DNA from: Xiphydria camelus
Lineage: Eukaryota; Arthropoda; Insecta; Hymenoptera; Xiphydriidae
Direction of reading: 5' to 3'
Assembly: GCA_963678675.1 (NCBI GenBank)
Contig: OY783196.1
Coordinates: 1,738,501 to 1,802,500 of the forward strand
DNA length: 64,000 bases
Below the pieces are notes generated by a model. That model was not told the origin of the DNA. It saw nothing but the letters and a program-made list of their open reading frames with translations, and made no database searches. Below, piece after piece: positions 24,246 through 37,240 of this stretch. The stretch's first letter is position 1. Every line of letters starts with the position of its first letter. The position numbers were made by a program, and so were the translations under genes.

Positions 24246-24475
24246 CAGACGGACAATTTTTATCTACTTTGTATATAATCCATATGTGGTTTTGGTCATA
24301 TAGGTACGGATTGTACATGATTTCTATATTAACCATACACAAGGACTATGTATAGATTTTGAAATGGCTGTATAATAAATCTGCATACAGTCTGTATATG
24401 ATTAATATAGAAATCATATATAATCCATATATATGACCAAAACCACATATGGATCGTGCAGAACTTTTCCGCCTG
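24246..24475. mobile_element. MITE family F, copy 2
   Basis: The left end is CAGACGGACAATTTTT and the right end is AACTTTTCCGCCTGG. Inside, ATCCATATGTGGTTTTGGTC and its inverse form a near-perfect stem of more than 20 bp. The same family as 3490-3700, here with a better preserved hairpin. Confidence 0.75.
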
Positions 24476-27084
24476 GAAAGTCGAATTCATCCATTTTTCG
24501 TCGAATGGGCAGATTGAAATTGTGGTCTAATTTAATATCAGTTGACGCGCATATAGCGATCGATCGAACGTTGCTTAGGCAGATTAGATGAAAAGAAAAG
24601 TCTATCTCAGCGACTTACCAATCCAGCATGACATACATATATCTCGAGAGCGGATAACGTTATCGCCTCTTATCGCGCAACCAGGTCGAATCTTTTCGGT
24701 CGACGCGTAAAAAATAAAGCCCCTCTCTTACCTGCAACAGAAAAAGGGAGAAGAGTTCCGTTAATAACGTCGATCGGCTCGATACTTCCCTTCGTATCCC
24801 ATTAACGTCGGCTAGTCGTCTCCTGTATTTCATCCGAACGGAGCTCCGAGCGTATCGTTATCCCGAGACGCTCGCGCTCTCAGGAGACCTCGCGTCTCGG
24901 AGCGAATACAAATACCCAACGCTTCTTTCTCTGCCGTAGTAAATTTGACCGGGAAATGCGTGCCGAGCGAAAGCGTCGCGCGACGATATACCATCTTTTT
25001 CTCGATCATGCAGTTTCATTATACGGGGCTGAATTTACTCGCCCGGCCAGAAACTCGAATCGCTAATATCGCATTATCGATTTAATAATTCATTAATTTC
25101 ATGTCCTTTTTAATTTTTTTTTGTCGCAACGTTGTGACGGCACTTACGCCGATGAATACGCTTACAAGACGACGACGTAGCTGCAATTCCAAATGTCGTT
25201 GCACAGCTGTGATGAGACCGAAAATGGAAAATGAAAAAAATACGGGGCAGATAATTGTCGAATCAGTTCCGAGAAAACCGAAAATGTTTGTCGCACATTT
25301 TTAGGACGAACATGCCGATCGGTAGGGTATCGCGCGGGTATCGTGCCTGGCGATTGCATTAATTATAATTAAGCGGTACACTGAAATTGTACAGTCACGG
25401 GTCACGCATACGGCAATTACTGATCGACGCGTACCCGTAGACATGACCCCCGCTGCAATTGCCGTATAGCTACACCGGTACACTGGTCCAATCAAGCGTC
25501 GTTGTCCACATCGGTGATTATGTTCGGAAATGTTACGTTACCCTCCTGTCCTCTGGTATTTCGATCTCGGAGGAATCGCGGATCAAGACTCCGGACTCGT
25601 AGCTAAAATTAGCTCATAATTCCCGTACAGTTTAAACATCGATATTGCAATGTGACGGTTCTACCTTAACGACGTTCTACCGATAGTAGGATCAACAGAG
25701 CGATTTTGATTAAATTCGATGAATCGATAGAATATAAAAGTATTAGGACCCCCGGTTAAAATTTTCTGAAGATTCACCACCTTGTGTAATAAATATAAAA
25801 TAAATATACAGCTGAGAAATTATCATAAAAATTGTACCAGAATTAAAAGAAATGAATATGTTGCTTCTCATATGATTCTATGTCAAATATAGGCATTGAT
25901 TTATTTGTATTTTGCGTTTCATACAAGTTAGTGAATCATCACAAAAATTTGACCGAAGGGTCCTAATGTCTTTTTACCGAATTTCGTCAAAATCGTTCTG
26001 TTAATTCCATCATCGAGGGAACCTTCTTGATGTACCTTGCGTACACTCGCGTACTTTCAGCGTCGGAGAGCTACGCGAAGGTCTCCAACGGTCGCGGAAA
26101 TAATTGGTCGTTGACTTCGAGAGAGTCCGGGTAATTGATTGCCCGCGTGAGGGGAGGAGGGAATATCGAGAACCTCAACGCGTAATGAATTACCTACCCC
26201 GCCGGTCGTGAATTGCCACGGGTTAAAAATAATATATGCACGCGCTCGAATGGTGATGCGGCTATTCAAAAGTTGAATTTTAAGGGAGAACGAGAGAGAA
26301 AGAAAAAAAAAAGGAGTGACGCCATTCAACCATGCTACTCTCCCCGGAGGAAGCGTCGAATCTCGTTCGATTCTCCTTCCTCTTTCCACTTTGAATCCGA
26401 TTCGAAGGCGAGAGGAGCCCACCATTAATTATCACGTTCGCGAAGGGTGCAAAGTTTCGTAACTCATGAAGAATCTCATCAGCCCTCTCCGCGACTACTC
26501 TCGCGCCGGGGGGGGGTGATGATTTAACCGCCGGATTTAATTGACGCTTCGCGAGGGACGATCGATGGATGGCGTTTCGAATAGTCATTCTCCCTTTCGG
26601 TTTCTTGCCTTGAGTACCAATCGCGTTTTTTTACGAAAAAAAATTCGACGGATCTCGCTACAATTTTTCGGAGAGGCCGAGCCCCGCCGCCCCCACCATC
26701 CTCCTCGCTATCGTGCCTCTCTCTCTCGCGCGAGCGTTGCAGGGATCTCGAAAAGCTGCACTCTCCCTCCGCGTCCCAACCCCTTCCGCCCCCACTCGCG
26801 TCGCTCTCTTTTTCTCCAGCCAAGGTTTCGCGGAATTTTAGCGCACATTTTTCCACGGGCGAAGTATTTTGAAAGGGATTTTCTCTCGGAGGCGAAGTGT
26901 GTGGGCGTCTCCTACAGTCCGCAGAGCGGGTGACGCGACGAATGACGAGGCCACCCCGGGAGATCGGAATTGTAGGATATTCCAAGTGAAAGTATCGAGA
27001 TATTCGACGCTATCGTCTCTCTCGTGGCGTTATTAAAAAACAAATAAATGAAAATAAATAAATACTCATATTGCTGCTTCATAT
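24476..27084. other. No gene recognised
   Basis: Mixed DNA. It contains an inverted relative of family N (about 25160-25300, with TACGGGGCAGATAATTG and GACGTAGCTGCAATTCC) and a TACGGGGCTGAATTTACTCG word near 25021 that recurs near 38229 and 58489. An AT-rich stretch at 25730-25990 has no structure I recognise. Open frames at 26524-26985 on both strands are compositional. Confidence 0.4.
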
Positions 27085-27300
27085 CGAGAAAAGTTATTAG
27101 GTAAGTTAAATTGACAAAACGCATCTAGTTGAACACGTTTAGTTATCCCTAACTAAAATACCGGTCGGTTGAACGAAATGTTTAATTATTCCAACAAAAA
27201 AAAAAACAGGCCAGTCAAACCAAACAGACGGAGAATCCATATTTCACCGAACGGTTTGGTCATCGTAGCCAGAGTTTAGGTTAGACTGACTGAATTGTTT
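27085..27300. repeat. Palindromic AT-rich repeat, family M copy 2
   Basis: CTAACTAAAATACCGGTCGG, TTGAACGAAATG and TTATTCCAAC match words of the 21480-21770 repeat. Degenerate, non-coding. Confidence 0.45.
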
Positions 27301-27809
27301 TCTTCTCAGCGCTGAAAAAAATGCGTTCCTAACCGTAAAACGCGCGCGGATAAATTGATCGCGTTAAAAATAACCGTGAAATCGCGTCGCCGTGCGCTCC
27401 GCGTCCACTAGGTGGGTTTCGCGTGTCCCCGGTAATCGTCCCGCCTTTCGTGGTCTACCCTCATTTGCAGCGACCCTCGCGGGGCGAGTTTTTCCAGCGG
27501 TCCACGATCCGCGGTGTCGTACACGCGCGCGTGAACGACGACGGAGAGTTTGCCGGAGGGAAAATTCGCGTGTACGCGAGTGCACAATGGGGAGCGCGTT
27601 GCGGGTGGATCGACACGGGGGAATTGCGAGGGGGGAAGAATGTACAATTTTCCGTCGAGGAATTCAGGGATGATAATACGAACAATTCGTTCATCGGAGA
27701 GAAATATCCAACGCGTAATTATTATAGAAATAACCACCACGCGATGAAAGTCAATGAGAATTTGTCAACACTCGCCGTACACTCTTCGTATAACGATCAA
27801 TGATTTTAA

Positions 27810-28222
27810 TCCTTTTAGTGCCGGACGACGATATATCGTCGTTCGTTCAGGACCGATATTGGTTATTTTATTAAAGATGATTGAAAATGTAATACTTGTA
27901 CTTCATACTACGTGACCTACATAAAACTGTTATCAAACGATGATTATTGTTATGTGCAAATATTGTTTGTAGAAGAGAAACTCGTTTATATGTTTTTCAT
28001 CATGTCTACGATTTATGTTATTCGTATGATTTTCAATATATATTGAAATACAATTGACATTATAGTTTCTCTCTTTCTTCTGTAATGCGCTGCATTTGGA
28101 ATTTTAAAAATATCATTATCCTAGTCTGGTTTTCATGAGCTTTTTCCTAAATTTAGTAAATTCGTCAAATTTGTCCGGTTATATTCGCATAAATACACGG
28201 TTTTCCCTCGACGCTAAAAGGG
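27810..28222. mobile_element. TTAA-flanked MITE, family I
   Basis: TTAA at 27806-27809 and at 28223-28226 flank an element whose left end is TCCTTTTAGTGCCGG and whose right end, read on the other strand, is CCCTTTTAGCGTCGAGG. The TTAA duplication and short inverted ends are typical of piggyBac-type insertions. The 413-bp interior is AT-rich and non-coding. A small palindrome, CGACGATATATCGTCG, lies just inside the left end. Confidence 0.75.
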
Positions 28223-28226
28223 TTAA

Positions 28227-29162
28227 CTGACTCGTGGCTCGTCGAACGCTCCGGGACGATCAATCGATCGCTGTCGATCGACCGTAATTTCCATTCGGTT
28301 GATCAGCTTATCATTTACCATTGGTGGAGAGATATTAAACTTTTTTTTTCCCTCCAAAAGAGTAAGCTCACGATAAACGAGACAAAACGGAGAATGCGAT
28401 CTTCGCGAATGATACTCATCGCCCTCCAAAATCGCACTCGTCGTTATACGTTGCGCCGCGACGAACGACAGCGAAAAGACAGCGGTTCTTTTTCCCTTCT
28501 TCTTCGGAAACCGTTACATCAAACTACATATCTACGTTACTGCGCCGATTCGCGAAGCGTCGAACGCTTTTGCCCAGAGATGCCGAGAGAGAGGGACAGA
28601 GAAGGAGGGATGAGCTTCGTTAACCTTTTGCACCTCTGAATTATTTATTCGAATTCGTTATGGCGCTTCGACCGTTACAGGGAATTTGCGTCATCGTTTC
28701 GAGTCTCTTCTTTGGAAGGCCGAGCACCCGACGAGGAGCGATTGGCGTTTCGATCGCGTGTGACTGGCCTGGTTTCGAAAATCTCGTCACGATCGTCTTT
28801 TGGATGTTTTGCTCCGGACACCTCCCCCCCTCCCCCCCCTCAAAGGTCGCGACCGAAAAGGAAAAAATACGTTTGTCTTCCGTACCACACATATATCGGA
28901 ATCTAGGTTGAATTGGACGCGGAGAACGAATGGTTCCTATTTATTTCGGGCGGCTCGCACCTGCTACCGATACCTCTCCTCTCTACGGTTACGAAAAAAA
29001 ATCGCGTTTCATTCTTTCCACGGTGGTCTATAGCGTCGTAAATCTCGGTTTACGTCTTCTTCTCCGTTGGCCCAGCCATTTTCGAATAATGGAATTCTCC
29101 GAGCGCGCAATGACGTTTACGAGAGAAACGGGAGAACGGGGAGGGGGGCAAGGAACCCAATA
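28227..29162. other. No gene recognised
   Basis: CpG-rich sequence with overlapping short frames in all phases around 28660-29030. No domain recognised and no splice-consistent exon found. Confidence 0.4.
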
Positions 29163-29420
29163 ATTTCAGATCCCTCGACATTCTCGCACAAATCGAAATC
29201 CCTGAAATCTCATGTATTTTTTTCACGCTAATTTTTCGAAAATAACGCATTTACTGAGGAAATCTCAAAGGAAAACCGAGATATCAATTATTTTCCGCTA
29301 TACGAAGTCATCGATATTTTACTTTGTCTTCAACGTATCGACTTAATAATCGTGCTCTTCGTAATCAGCGCAAAAAAATACACAAGATAGGGTGGTCGAG
29401 GATTCGATCTTTTCTACGTG
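29163..29420. repeat. Dispersed repeat family L, copy 3
   Basis: CACAAATCGAAATCCCTGAA, GAGGAAATCTCAAAGGAAAA, CCGAGATATCAATTATT, and AATCAGCGCAAAAAAATACA followed by CAAGATAG match the other two family L loci in order. Confidence 0.65.
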
Positions 29421-32015
29421 TCGAATCAAACCATTTCCCCCCGAATCAACTCAACTTTTTCATCAGTACGCACTTCTCTTTACTCGTGCACGCACGATTG
29501 TCGAAAAAAAAATGTTCAACGAATCGTGTCGCTCCTTTTAACGGCGAATCCCATCGCAACCGGTCACTGCCAACAAACAACCGCGCGAGTGAAACTTGAC
29601 TTATCGCAATCGATATAAAAAGCACGCACGGAAAGGTTTCTAAAATTTCATAATAATTATCAACCCGTAAAAAAAAAAAGAGCGGCCCCGAATTAATCGC
29701 ACACAATTTTGTATCACCGCGATAACGCGTAGCAGTGTCTGTTTACCGCTATACGCGAGCGAAAGCGACGATAAGCTCGTTGCCGCACAGCCGATCGAAC
29801 CGTATGAAAAAGCGAGAGAAAGAGGAGAACGAAACGCGTGTTATCGGGCGCACGCTAGCCCGCGCGGCGTTATCACTCGAGCACGGGAGCAGGTTTTAAT
29901 TATAGCATTTTCGCCTATCGCGCCTTGACGTCGAGATACATACATTTCGCCGTCTCCGACTTCTTCGAGCGACGAGGATTGTTTTCGGCGATAAGCGGCC
30001 TATTAAGAGCGCCCGATAACCCGAGTGACCGACGATTCGATCATCTCCGTTTATCGCGTCGGACGAATCGTTATTCGAGCGAGAGGGAAGGCAGGCCCTT
30101 GACCTTTTTTTTTGTTCTTTAAACAGAACGAATGAGATCGATTCGAAAGTGGACCACTAAACTCGCTTAGAGTCAATATTTGTCCTGTTGTCATTCATCA
30201 TCATCGGATACGCAAGCATTAAATACTCCACGATTATCATAAGAAAAATAGTTCGAAGCTTTCTCAACGATAAAGAATTTCCACCGAGTCAAGAGACGCT
30301 TTCGGCTGACGTTAACGCGACGAGTCGTTAAACGGGAAGTCGTGGTACTTGGACCAATTTAAACGAATCGTCGTGGAATCGAGGGCAGCTCCGTATATCT
30401 AACGAGACGAGGGACACTCTGTAGAAATAATCCTCCAGCGATCGCACAGCTGTTCCAACACGGCCCGTGACGTACACGATGCAGCGTTCCTCTCGAAGCG
30501 CATTCTACGACGAGTCGCGGTTGAAGTCGCAACGGAAGCGACGATCCACTGATCGGTGATTCAACTCGACTGATCTCATCTGATCTTTCAATGAACCACT
30601 TTCGGGTTTTCTCACGAAATAAAATAGTGAAACTGACTGCATAAATAGTAAACAGTAAAAATAAACTAAATAGTAAAACTGACTTTGTCACAGTTTTCCA
30701 CGGGGCAAGCCCACCAGACTTGGCATTCATTTCGCGAGAAAACCGAAAAGGGACACATTTTCCCTTATTACACTTCTCTTCGGGATGTGCGACATCCTAC
30801 GTACCTACGACAGGCGTCGCGCGTGACACGTCCGTCGGGTCCAGGGGCAGATGAAATCCCGCGAGATGAAAGGACCAAATTGCACGTCGCCGAACGGTAG
30901 GTACATAAATACGCTACACTCGGTGCCACGTACAGTACGCCCCCGCGTGTGCACGTTCCCGAGCTTTGTCGTTCGGGCAGCTTTGTTTGCCCCGGAAATA
31001 GTCGCCGGGGTGAGTCCGTTTGACGACGGTGCGCGCATCGGGGGTCGCTTTGAAACCGAAGCATATGTGGAATGTGCCGAATGCATTCGTGCCGGGGGAC
31101 GTCGGCGGAAAAATAACCCTGCCGCGCGCGCGCGGGGTGGAACGAGACGAGGCGTGGTACCGTCGGGGAAAACGAGGGAGTAGGGGCGGTGGGTGCGGAG
31201 GAAAGAGGGTTGAGACGTAGCGGGGCCGTTGGCGAGCTCGGCCTGTACTGAGCGGAATCTGCGTCCGCGTCTCAATTTTCATTTCGTCGTAAGGGGGGAG
31301 AAGAAAATAGGAGCGGACGCGTAAATTCTGATGTATTTGCCGATAAATGTTTCTGCGTATTTGTACGTCGTGACGCGTCGCGGCGCGCGGTAAATTCGCA
31401 CCCTCTCTAAATCGGAGGAAGCGGAAGAGGATTCGTCTTCACAAGCACGTTTATTTCGATCAAGCGAATTTTTTGTCTTAGTGTACACTTTCTACGAAGC
31501 GACTTTCGAAGCGTCGATGCAGCCCGGATGAGTTTTGAGGTCCTCCTTCCAATCCCCGAACTTATCTCGTTTCCCCCGCGTTACAATTCTCATCCCAATT
31601 CACTCTCGCGACCCCCCCCCCCCCCCCCTCCCTCTCTCTTTCTCGGACAGCGACAAAATTTCTTCCCAGTGAAATACAGCCGACGCTACGCTGTCATACG
31701 TCAACGTGGTATTCGTACCGTGAGAGGCGTCCTACCCTTCCTCTCTCTAATCTACGACGAGAACCCGTCGCGACGCCGGTTTATACGTACATACTACAAT
31801 GTACGAGTACACGTACGTCTCGCCGAAAGTTGCACCGCGACACGCCGGCAACTCGAGCTTATCTACGGCGGGACAGCGCGCGGGACCCCTATTCGTGAGT
31901 GGTCGTTCAAAGCCGCTTAAAAAGAGACGCGTCCCCCCTACGCATCGAAACATCTCGTACGACGCGTTGAGTCTCCAAATTCCGTGCGTGTTATTTCGCC
32001 ACGGAGAGCGTCGGC
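29421..32015. other. No gene recognised; poly-C and half a family A element
   Basis: CpG-rich DNA with compositional open frames. 31444-31485 is a solo right half of a family A MITE (CACGTTTATTTCGATCAAGC ... TTAGTGTA). A C run of about 17 bases lies at 31612-31628. Confidence 0.45.
31444..31485. mobile_element. MITE family A, solo terminal fragment
   Basis: GCACGTTTATTTCGATCAAG followed by a T-rich run and TTAGTGTA matches the right terminus of the element at 5941-6168. The other arm is absent, so this is a truncated relic. Confidence 0.65.
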
Positions 32016-32213
32016 TACACTGAGAAATAAAAAAGATTACAATATATTCTGTTAGAAGGACAATCTGAGTACGAAAGGTAAAACAGATCAAAAATTATCC
32101 TTCCAGGGTATCAAATTTAACCTTCCTTAGAATAATTTTCGATCCACTTTACCTTTCGTACTCAGATTATCCTTCTGACAGAGTAATTTTTAATCTTTTT
32201 TTTTCTCAGTGTA
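32016..32213. mobile_element. MITE family B (TACACTGAG ends)
   Basis: It begins TACACTGAGAAATAAAAAAG and ends CTTTTTTTTTCTCAGTGTA. The arms are inverted copies carrying AAGGACAATCTGAGTACGAA and TTCGTACTCAGATTATCCTT. It spans 198 bp with terminal TA. The interior is unrelated to families A, Q and R although the termini are nearly the same. Non-coding. Confidence 0.88.
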
Positions 32214-32680
32214 CGCCGCACAGAGGGAAAGAGGAATCCCATCAGCCTCTCGGTCCAACGGCCACAGAAATGATGCCCGATCTGAGGAGCGGACGCACCG
32301 GATCGCGCGATGATCCTCCTATCCGGAACGAGGCTTTAAACGTCGCGTTTTGGGTGTGTATGGGTATAGAAGCGGAATTACGTCAGAAGAGAGGAAGGAA
32401 GGGATCACACCCCTCGCGCTTTTATCCCCCCCCCCCCTGGAAACGACCGAGAATAATGGCACTTGCGGCATTCGCCGTCTAAAACCATTAGGTAATGGAA
32501 GAGGAAGTGAAGGACGGCCAGGGAGCAACCGCGAATCGACGTTTCCCGGCGCTCTGGCGTCACGCGGTGCAAAGAGAGCGGAGTCGTTCGATTCTCTCTC
32601 GCGGCTCCGGTCGACCAGACGCTACGAGGATGATCGAATGCGATCGACGGGAGAAGAATACATGGTGTCCCCAGAGAAGT
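32214..32680. other. No gene recognised
   Basis: A CpG-rich stretch with a C run near 32427-32437 and short shadow frames only. Confidence 0.4.
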
Positions 32681-32681
32681 G

Positions 32682-33155
32682 TTAAGAAAAATCCCCGATT
32701 TTTCCAGGATCTCCTGGCTGAAATAATAAATTTTGTCCGACCATTACTGGCATAGATCGAGTAGATATGGATCCGAGTGTTATGTATCAGTCATTTCGTC
32801 GAATGAACATATTAACGAATATTCGTATAACGAATATGTCGATTGAGAAATAAATATGAAACTAATTTAGGATTATAATTTTGCGAAGTCATATTTTCAT
32901 GGTATAACTTTTCTCAACATAAGAAGGAATTGAAAAAAATTGCGTTTGATTAAACTTCATGTACTGACTTACTTCCATCGATAATCGATATTCTTATTAT
33001 CGGTAGAAAGAGAGAATTGACTCGTAAGAAATTTTCACTAAAAACTTATCAAGTTTGACTATTTTTACAAATTCTAGAAAATTTGTCAATTTCTCTGATT
33101 TTTGCTTGACTCACACAATTCCCGGACAATTCCAGGTTTTCCAAAATTCCCTCAC
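32682..33155. repeat. Dispersed repeat family D, copy 3
   Basis: Left CCCCGATTTTTCCAGGATCT and right AATTCCCGGACAATTCCAGG bound a copy sharing TTAACGAATATTCGTATAAC, GAATATGTCGATTGA and AATCGATATTCTTATTATCG words with 15327-15925. It lacks the nested hairpin seen there, so it approximates the empty site. Confidence 0.65.
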
Positions 33156-33977
33156 GCGGCTGGACATCGTGCAACATCTAACCTGGATTTGACGTACATA
33201 GTACTTTCTAGGCGGTGCAATGGGCCAAACAAAATACCCGGTCCCATTTGCTGCAATTCTCTCGAGTAGGATTTTCGAAGAAAAGTCGACGCGCAGTATA
33301 AATACACACACAATGTTCGTTGCGCTGGACGCAATGCCCGAGGAAGCGTGTAGCGTTTGTTGATCTTATCCGTAGAGGGCGAACCCGGGGGCCGACTGAA
33401 AGACGTAAACAAACGCGCGCGAGTATTTTCTCAGCTCCACGTGCGTCTGGATCCGAACGGGAGGCTCGCGGAATAGAAAGCGCGAAGGACTTTCACTTTG
33501 CAACGGTCCGATATCAATTCGCGCAGCAGATAAGGATGTCGTATAGGATATTCAAGGAGGGAGCCGTATCGACGAAGCCGTTTCCAGAACTAGAGATAAA
33601 CTACGTCGAACGTAGGAGCGTGCGCGATGTATCGCAGGTATGACACGCTAAAAGCCGCTCACGAGATACTTATCGCAGGAATATATTTCCGCGTGGAACC
33701 GAGGCGGGAGTCTCGTGTTTCGCGTGTATATGAACCGAGAAGAATACAAAAAAGAGAGAGACAGGGAGGGGAATTCTCCAAATTTCAAGTGGCGAGATAT
33801 TACATGAATCAATGACATCGTTTATACGATATTCAATGGTTCCTCTGTCAAGAGTTTCGATTAAAATAAATACTCGGTAATCGTAAACGACGGTTTATCC
33901 GAACCGAGTCTTTTTTCTTTCGACCTATGATGCACATTAACACGAAGTACTCTCGAAGTACCTATTAATTACATTAA

Positions 33978-34039
33978 CCCCTTGACATGCATTTCACGTG
34001 GCATTGTAGCAAATTCCGTTTTATTTGTATGTCAAGGTG
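33978..34039. mobile_element. 62-bp TTAA-flanked micro-MITE, family J
   Basis: TTAA at 33974-33977 and 34040-34043 flank CCCCTTGACATGCA on the left. Its imperfect inverse TGTATGTCAAGGTG is on the right, leaving about 34 bases in the middle. The layout is that of a minimal piggyBac-type internally deleted element. A short hairpin is an alternative. Confidence 0.6.
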
Positions 34040-34043
34040 TTAA

Positions 34044-35841
34044 TTACACATTTAATTATTTTTACTTCCCCTCAGCATTTTTTAGCTTAATTTCATTTCT
34101 TTTTATTTAAGGGGACGCTCTCTCTCCTCCTCAAGACCCGCGAATGAAATTACGGCGCGCGTCACCCGATTTCAGCGATATCGAACCGTCGCCAGTCTAG
34201 GGGGCGTTCGTTGCCGGCGCGGGCACCTCTTCGTTCCTACGTGAGAAACCCGACGTAGGTACATATAACGGCGAATAATACTTCCCGCGTGCTTTTCCCA
34301 CCGCGCGGAAGCGACTCCCACGCCGAGAGCAACGTCGCGGTCCGCGAGGAAGTGAATAAACGAGGGAACGTCACGGTGAGTACCGTGCGCTTCTCGCGAA
34401 GGAGAATGAAAAAGGATCAGCCGCGCGGAGAGGAAATCGGGAGGATGAGGAGAGCCGCGGCCCGGCGCGGAATATCTTTTATTTTCGTCGTTACCCTCAA
34501 AATCGCTGCCATATTCCGGGGCAAATGAGAGGTGCATAATCCGAGGTCGGGCGGGCAGTTCGCCGTGTGCGCGCGCGCGGGTAATGAAGCGTTCTAAATG
34601 CAGCCTCTAAATCAGCAGAAAAATGCATGAAACGAGAGAGAGAGAGAGAGGGAGAGAGATTCTGGCGCCTCGCCGCCGCAATCGGCAGCCCTTTCCGTAC
34701 GCGCTGCAGCCATATACTCGCGGAAGAGTCGCCGGAGGAAGAGATAGGGAGAGAGGCCCGCTCTCGGAGTGTAAATTTCCGCGGCGCTTCATCAAAAGCG
34801 CGTTCCCGCGCGACTCGGTGAATTTCCATCGCGGCGTCATGGAAACACGGTATGGGTCGTTCAGAGGCAACGCGGCGATATCGCCCGCCCTTTCCCTTCG
34901 TGCACCCACGACGAGGCTGCAGCGATTTTCCGGAACACTCGATGTAGCTGCGAAAGAAATTGCGCTTCGTATGAGGAACAAATCCCGGCTTTCATGCTTT
35001 TGATACTCCATTGGCCTGCTCAGTCTATGAGTTCCTCTTTTGAACCTAAAGTTGCTGAATTATTTAATAACGGACGATTTTAGGCTCCAAAAAAAATATA
35101 GGCTTTCAAAATACAATGGAAACTCGACCTGCTATAAATTCAAAACAATTTCGAGTCGGGGATCCACTTTAAGGGGCGTCTTTTAATTTTGGGGATTTTG
35201 AAAATAGCTCGTAAGAGAATTTTCCAGATAGTCAGGCAGGGCATACCGATTGATCGGATGAAAATCGCTGTATCAGTATTCAATCCTCGTTTCATGTCAT
35301 CGACTACGTCTGTTGAACTAGTGAACCGTGAACGAAATTTAGTATTTCCTAAAAGTTAAAAAATCGAAAATATGCGCCACACCCGTCACGCGGATTGTAA
35401 TAACTCTCTACGCAGAAAGCAGCTACGATGCTGGAGGGGAAATTGCATTGAATTCAGCGGAATAATTTGAAGGCCGCTGTACAGCGCCTGAATGTACCGT
35501 AAGTACACAAGAAGTCTAATATTGCTCGACATATCGTTGTCTGTCAAATCCCTTTGAAATTGTCGCCATCACCCGCAAGTTTCTCGAATTTATAATACAT
35601 TTTTCGACGATCGGATCAAAAAAACCGCGCGGTAGTGGCCTAGAAATAATCTGATACGATCGATTAAAATTTATTACAATGCATTGAAATAAGCAGAAAA
35701 GGAAATATTACGCTCATACTAAATCGTGTCAATTTTGCCGACTTCCAACGACATTAAAAGACGGCTCTTAAAATTCCTTTTCCAAATTTCACGTTCCCTC
35801 GTTGCGATAAAGGTGTCAAAATTATTACACGCGCGCGCGAG

Positions 35842-35877
<36 letters not shown>

Positions 35878-36949
35878 AGCGATCTCTTCATTTCCGGCCG
35901 CACTCCTCCGGCCCCGCGCGGCAGTGATTTAATGTATTTCACTCAATTTCCGCTTTGGCGACGACTGAGCCGATCGGCCGTGCGTCGGTGCCGCGCGATA
36001 AACGCGTGTATATGTAGGCGCGCGCGCGCGTACATCGACCCACTTTCCACGCCGATTTGCTCGTACAGGTGTCGAATTGACGCGAATTACGCAGAGCGAA
36101 CGCCACGGGGAATATTTCAGCGAAGCTGTCGCCATCGAACTTTGCAATTGCCGCGTCCAGACGGGCGAGACGAAACTCTTCACGCCGCAGAGGAGCTTCG
36201 ACGGTTCGCGTGCGAAGTAAAGGATTTGTATGGAGGCTTTGTGTTATCGCGCGCGGCGGGAGACGAGCGAGAGAAAAAAAACGATTCGGCCCAAGGCTGC
36301 GCGCGAGAGTTCTCCGTGGTAAGACTTTATGCCGCAGCGTGTGATTACCCACGTGTTGGTCGCTGCTACTGAATGACAGCACTATTCGAACGCGCGACGC
36401 CAAGCAGACGCCAAAAGAGAATCGAGAAGGTATCCGTGCACTCTTCCCCTGTCCTGCGAACCGTCGACTTTTCAACTTCCCCTCCTTGCGTCCGCGTCTC
36501 CTTTTCGTTCGATCCGTTGGTATTAATCGAGTCTCGCGACTCAACTTTGTCCCTCCGGCATTTGCGAGAAATTCAAAATACTCTGTGAGGCCGTCCTCCT
36601 CGTGAAAAGACGCGTGAAGACGAAATCCCCCCCCTCCCGGTTCGTCCGTTTCTTTCTCTCCTCTCTCCTTCCCCCCGAAAATTCCACCCCTCTCGTCGAC
36701 GGTTCGCCGCAAAATCAATTGCACCCAAAATACACTTCGGTCTCCCGCTCGGCATGCCGCGTCGCACGCCTCTGACGGGAGTTGCGACGCGAGCGAGTAA
36801 AATATAAAAGCATCTCGCGCCGTATATTCTGGGTTTACGTGCGTGAATGGATCACGCTCGCACGTGCGTTGAGACCCAGATAGACTTGCACGATCGTCGC
36901 GATGTTCATGCGAACTGCAATAATATTGATTGTTCCAAAGCGTTCGTTT
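34044..36949. other. No gene recognised; GA microsatellites
   Basis: CpG-rich DNA with a GA run near 34636-34660 and another at 35846-35872, an AT-rich patch at 35030-35760, and long compositional frames on the minus strand at 35939-36724 (which starts at GTG, not ATG). No domain is recognised. Confidence 0.4.
35846..35872. repeat. (GA)n microsatellite
   Basis: A GA dinucleotide run of about 27 bases following a GCGCGC run. Confidence 0.95.
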
Positions 36950-37240
36950 ATTCGACCGCGTGAATTTTGAAAAATTGTTCTTCGGAAAAACTTTTAAATT
37001 GAAACATGTTATTCAAATTAATCGCTGTAATTATTGCAGCAAATTTACGTATTGTTTACGAAAAATTGTGCATACATCGAGTTGATGTTTGGCACTATAT
37101 TTGTATCGGTTGGAAATTATTTAACGACACACGCGCGCTTGCTTTGTCATGACTCATTGAGCGTACAATCTCAATGCATCTGATGAGCTAATGATATTTG
37201 GAGTTGATGCACAACTTAAGGTACATTTGTCTATCCGGGG
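36950..37240. repeat. Dispersed repeat family O, copy 2
   Basis: Matches 10300-10560 through TTTACGAAAAATTGTG, GTTTGGCACTATATTTG, TCAATGCATC, GATGAGCTAATG and a closing GTACAT. Non-coding. Confidence 0.6.

Noticed and set aside
35939..36724. 261-codon minus-strand frame
   Set aside because: Starts at GTG, arginine- and serine-rich, with competing open frames on the plus strand; no domain and no splice context.
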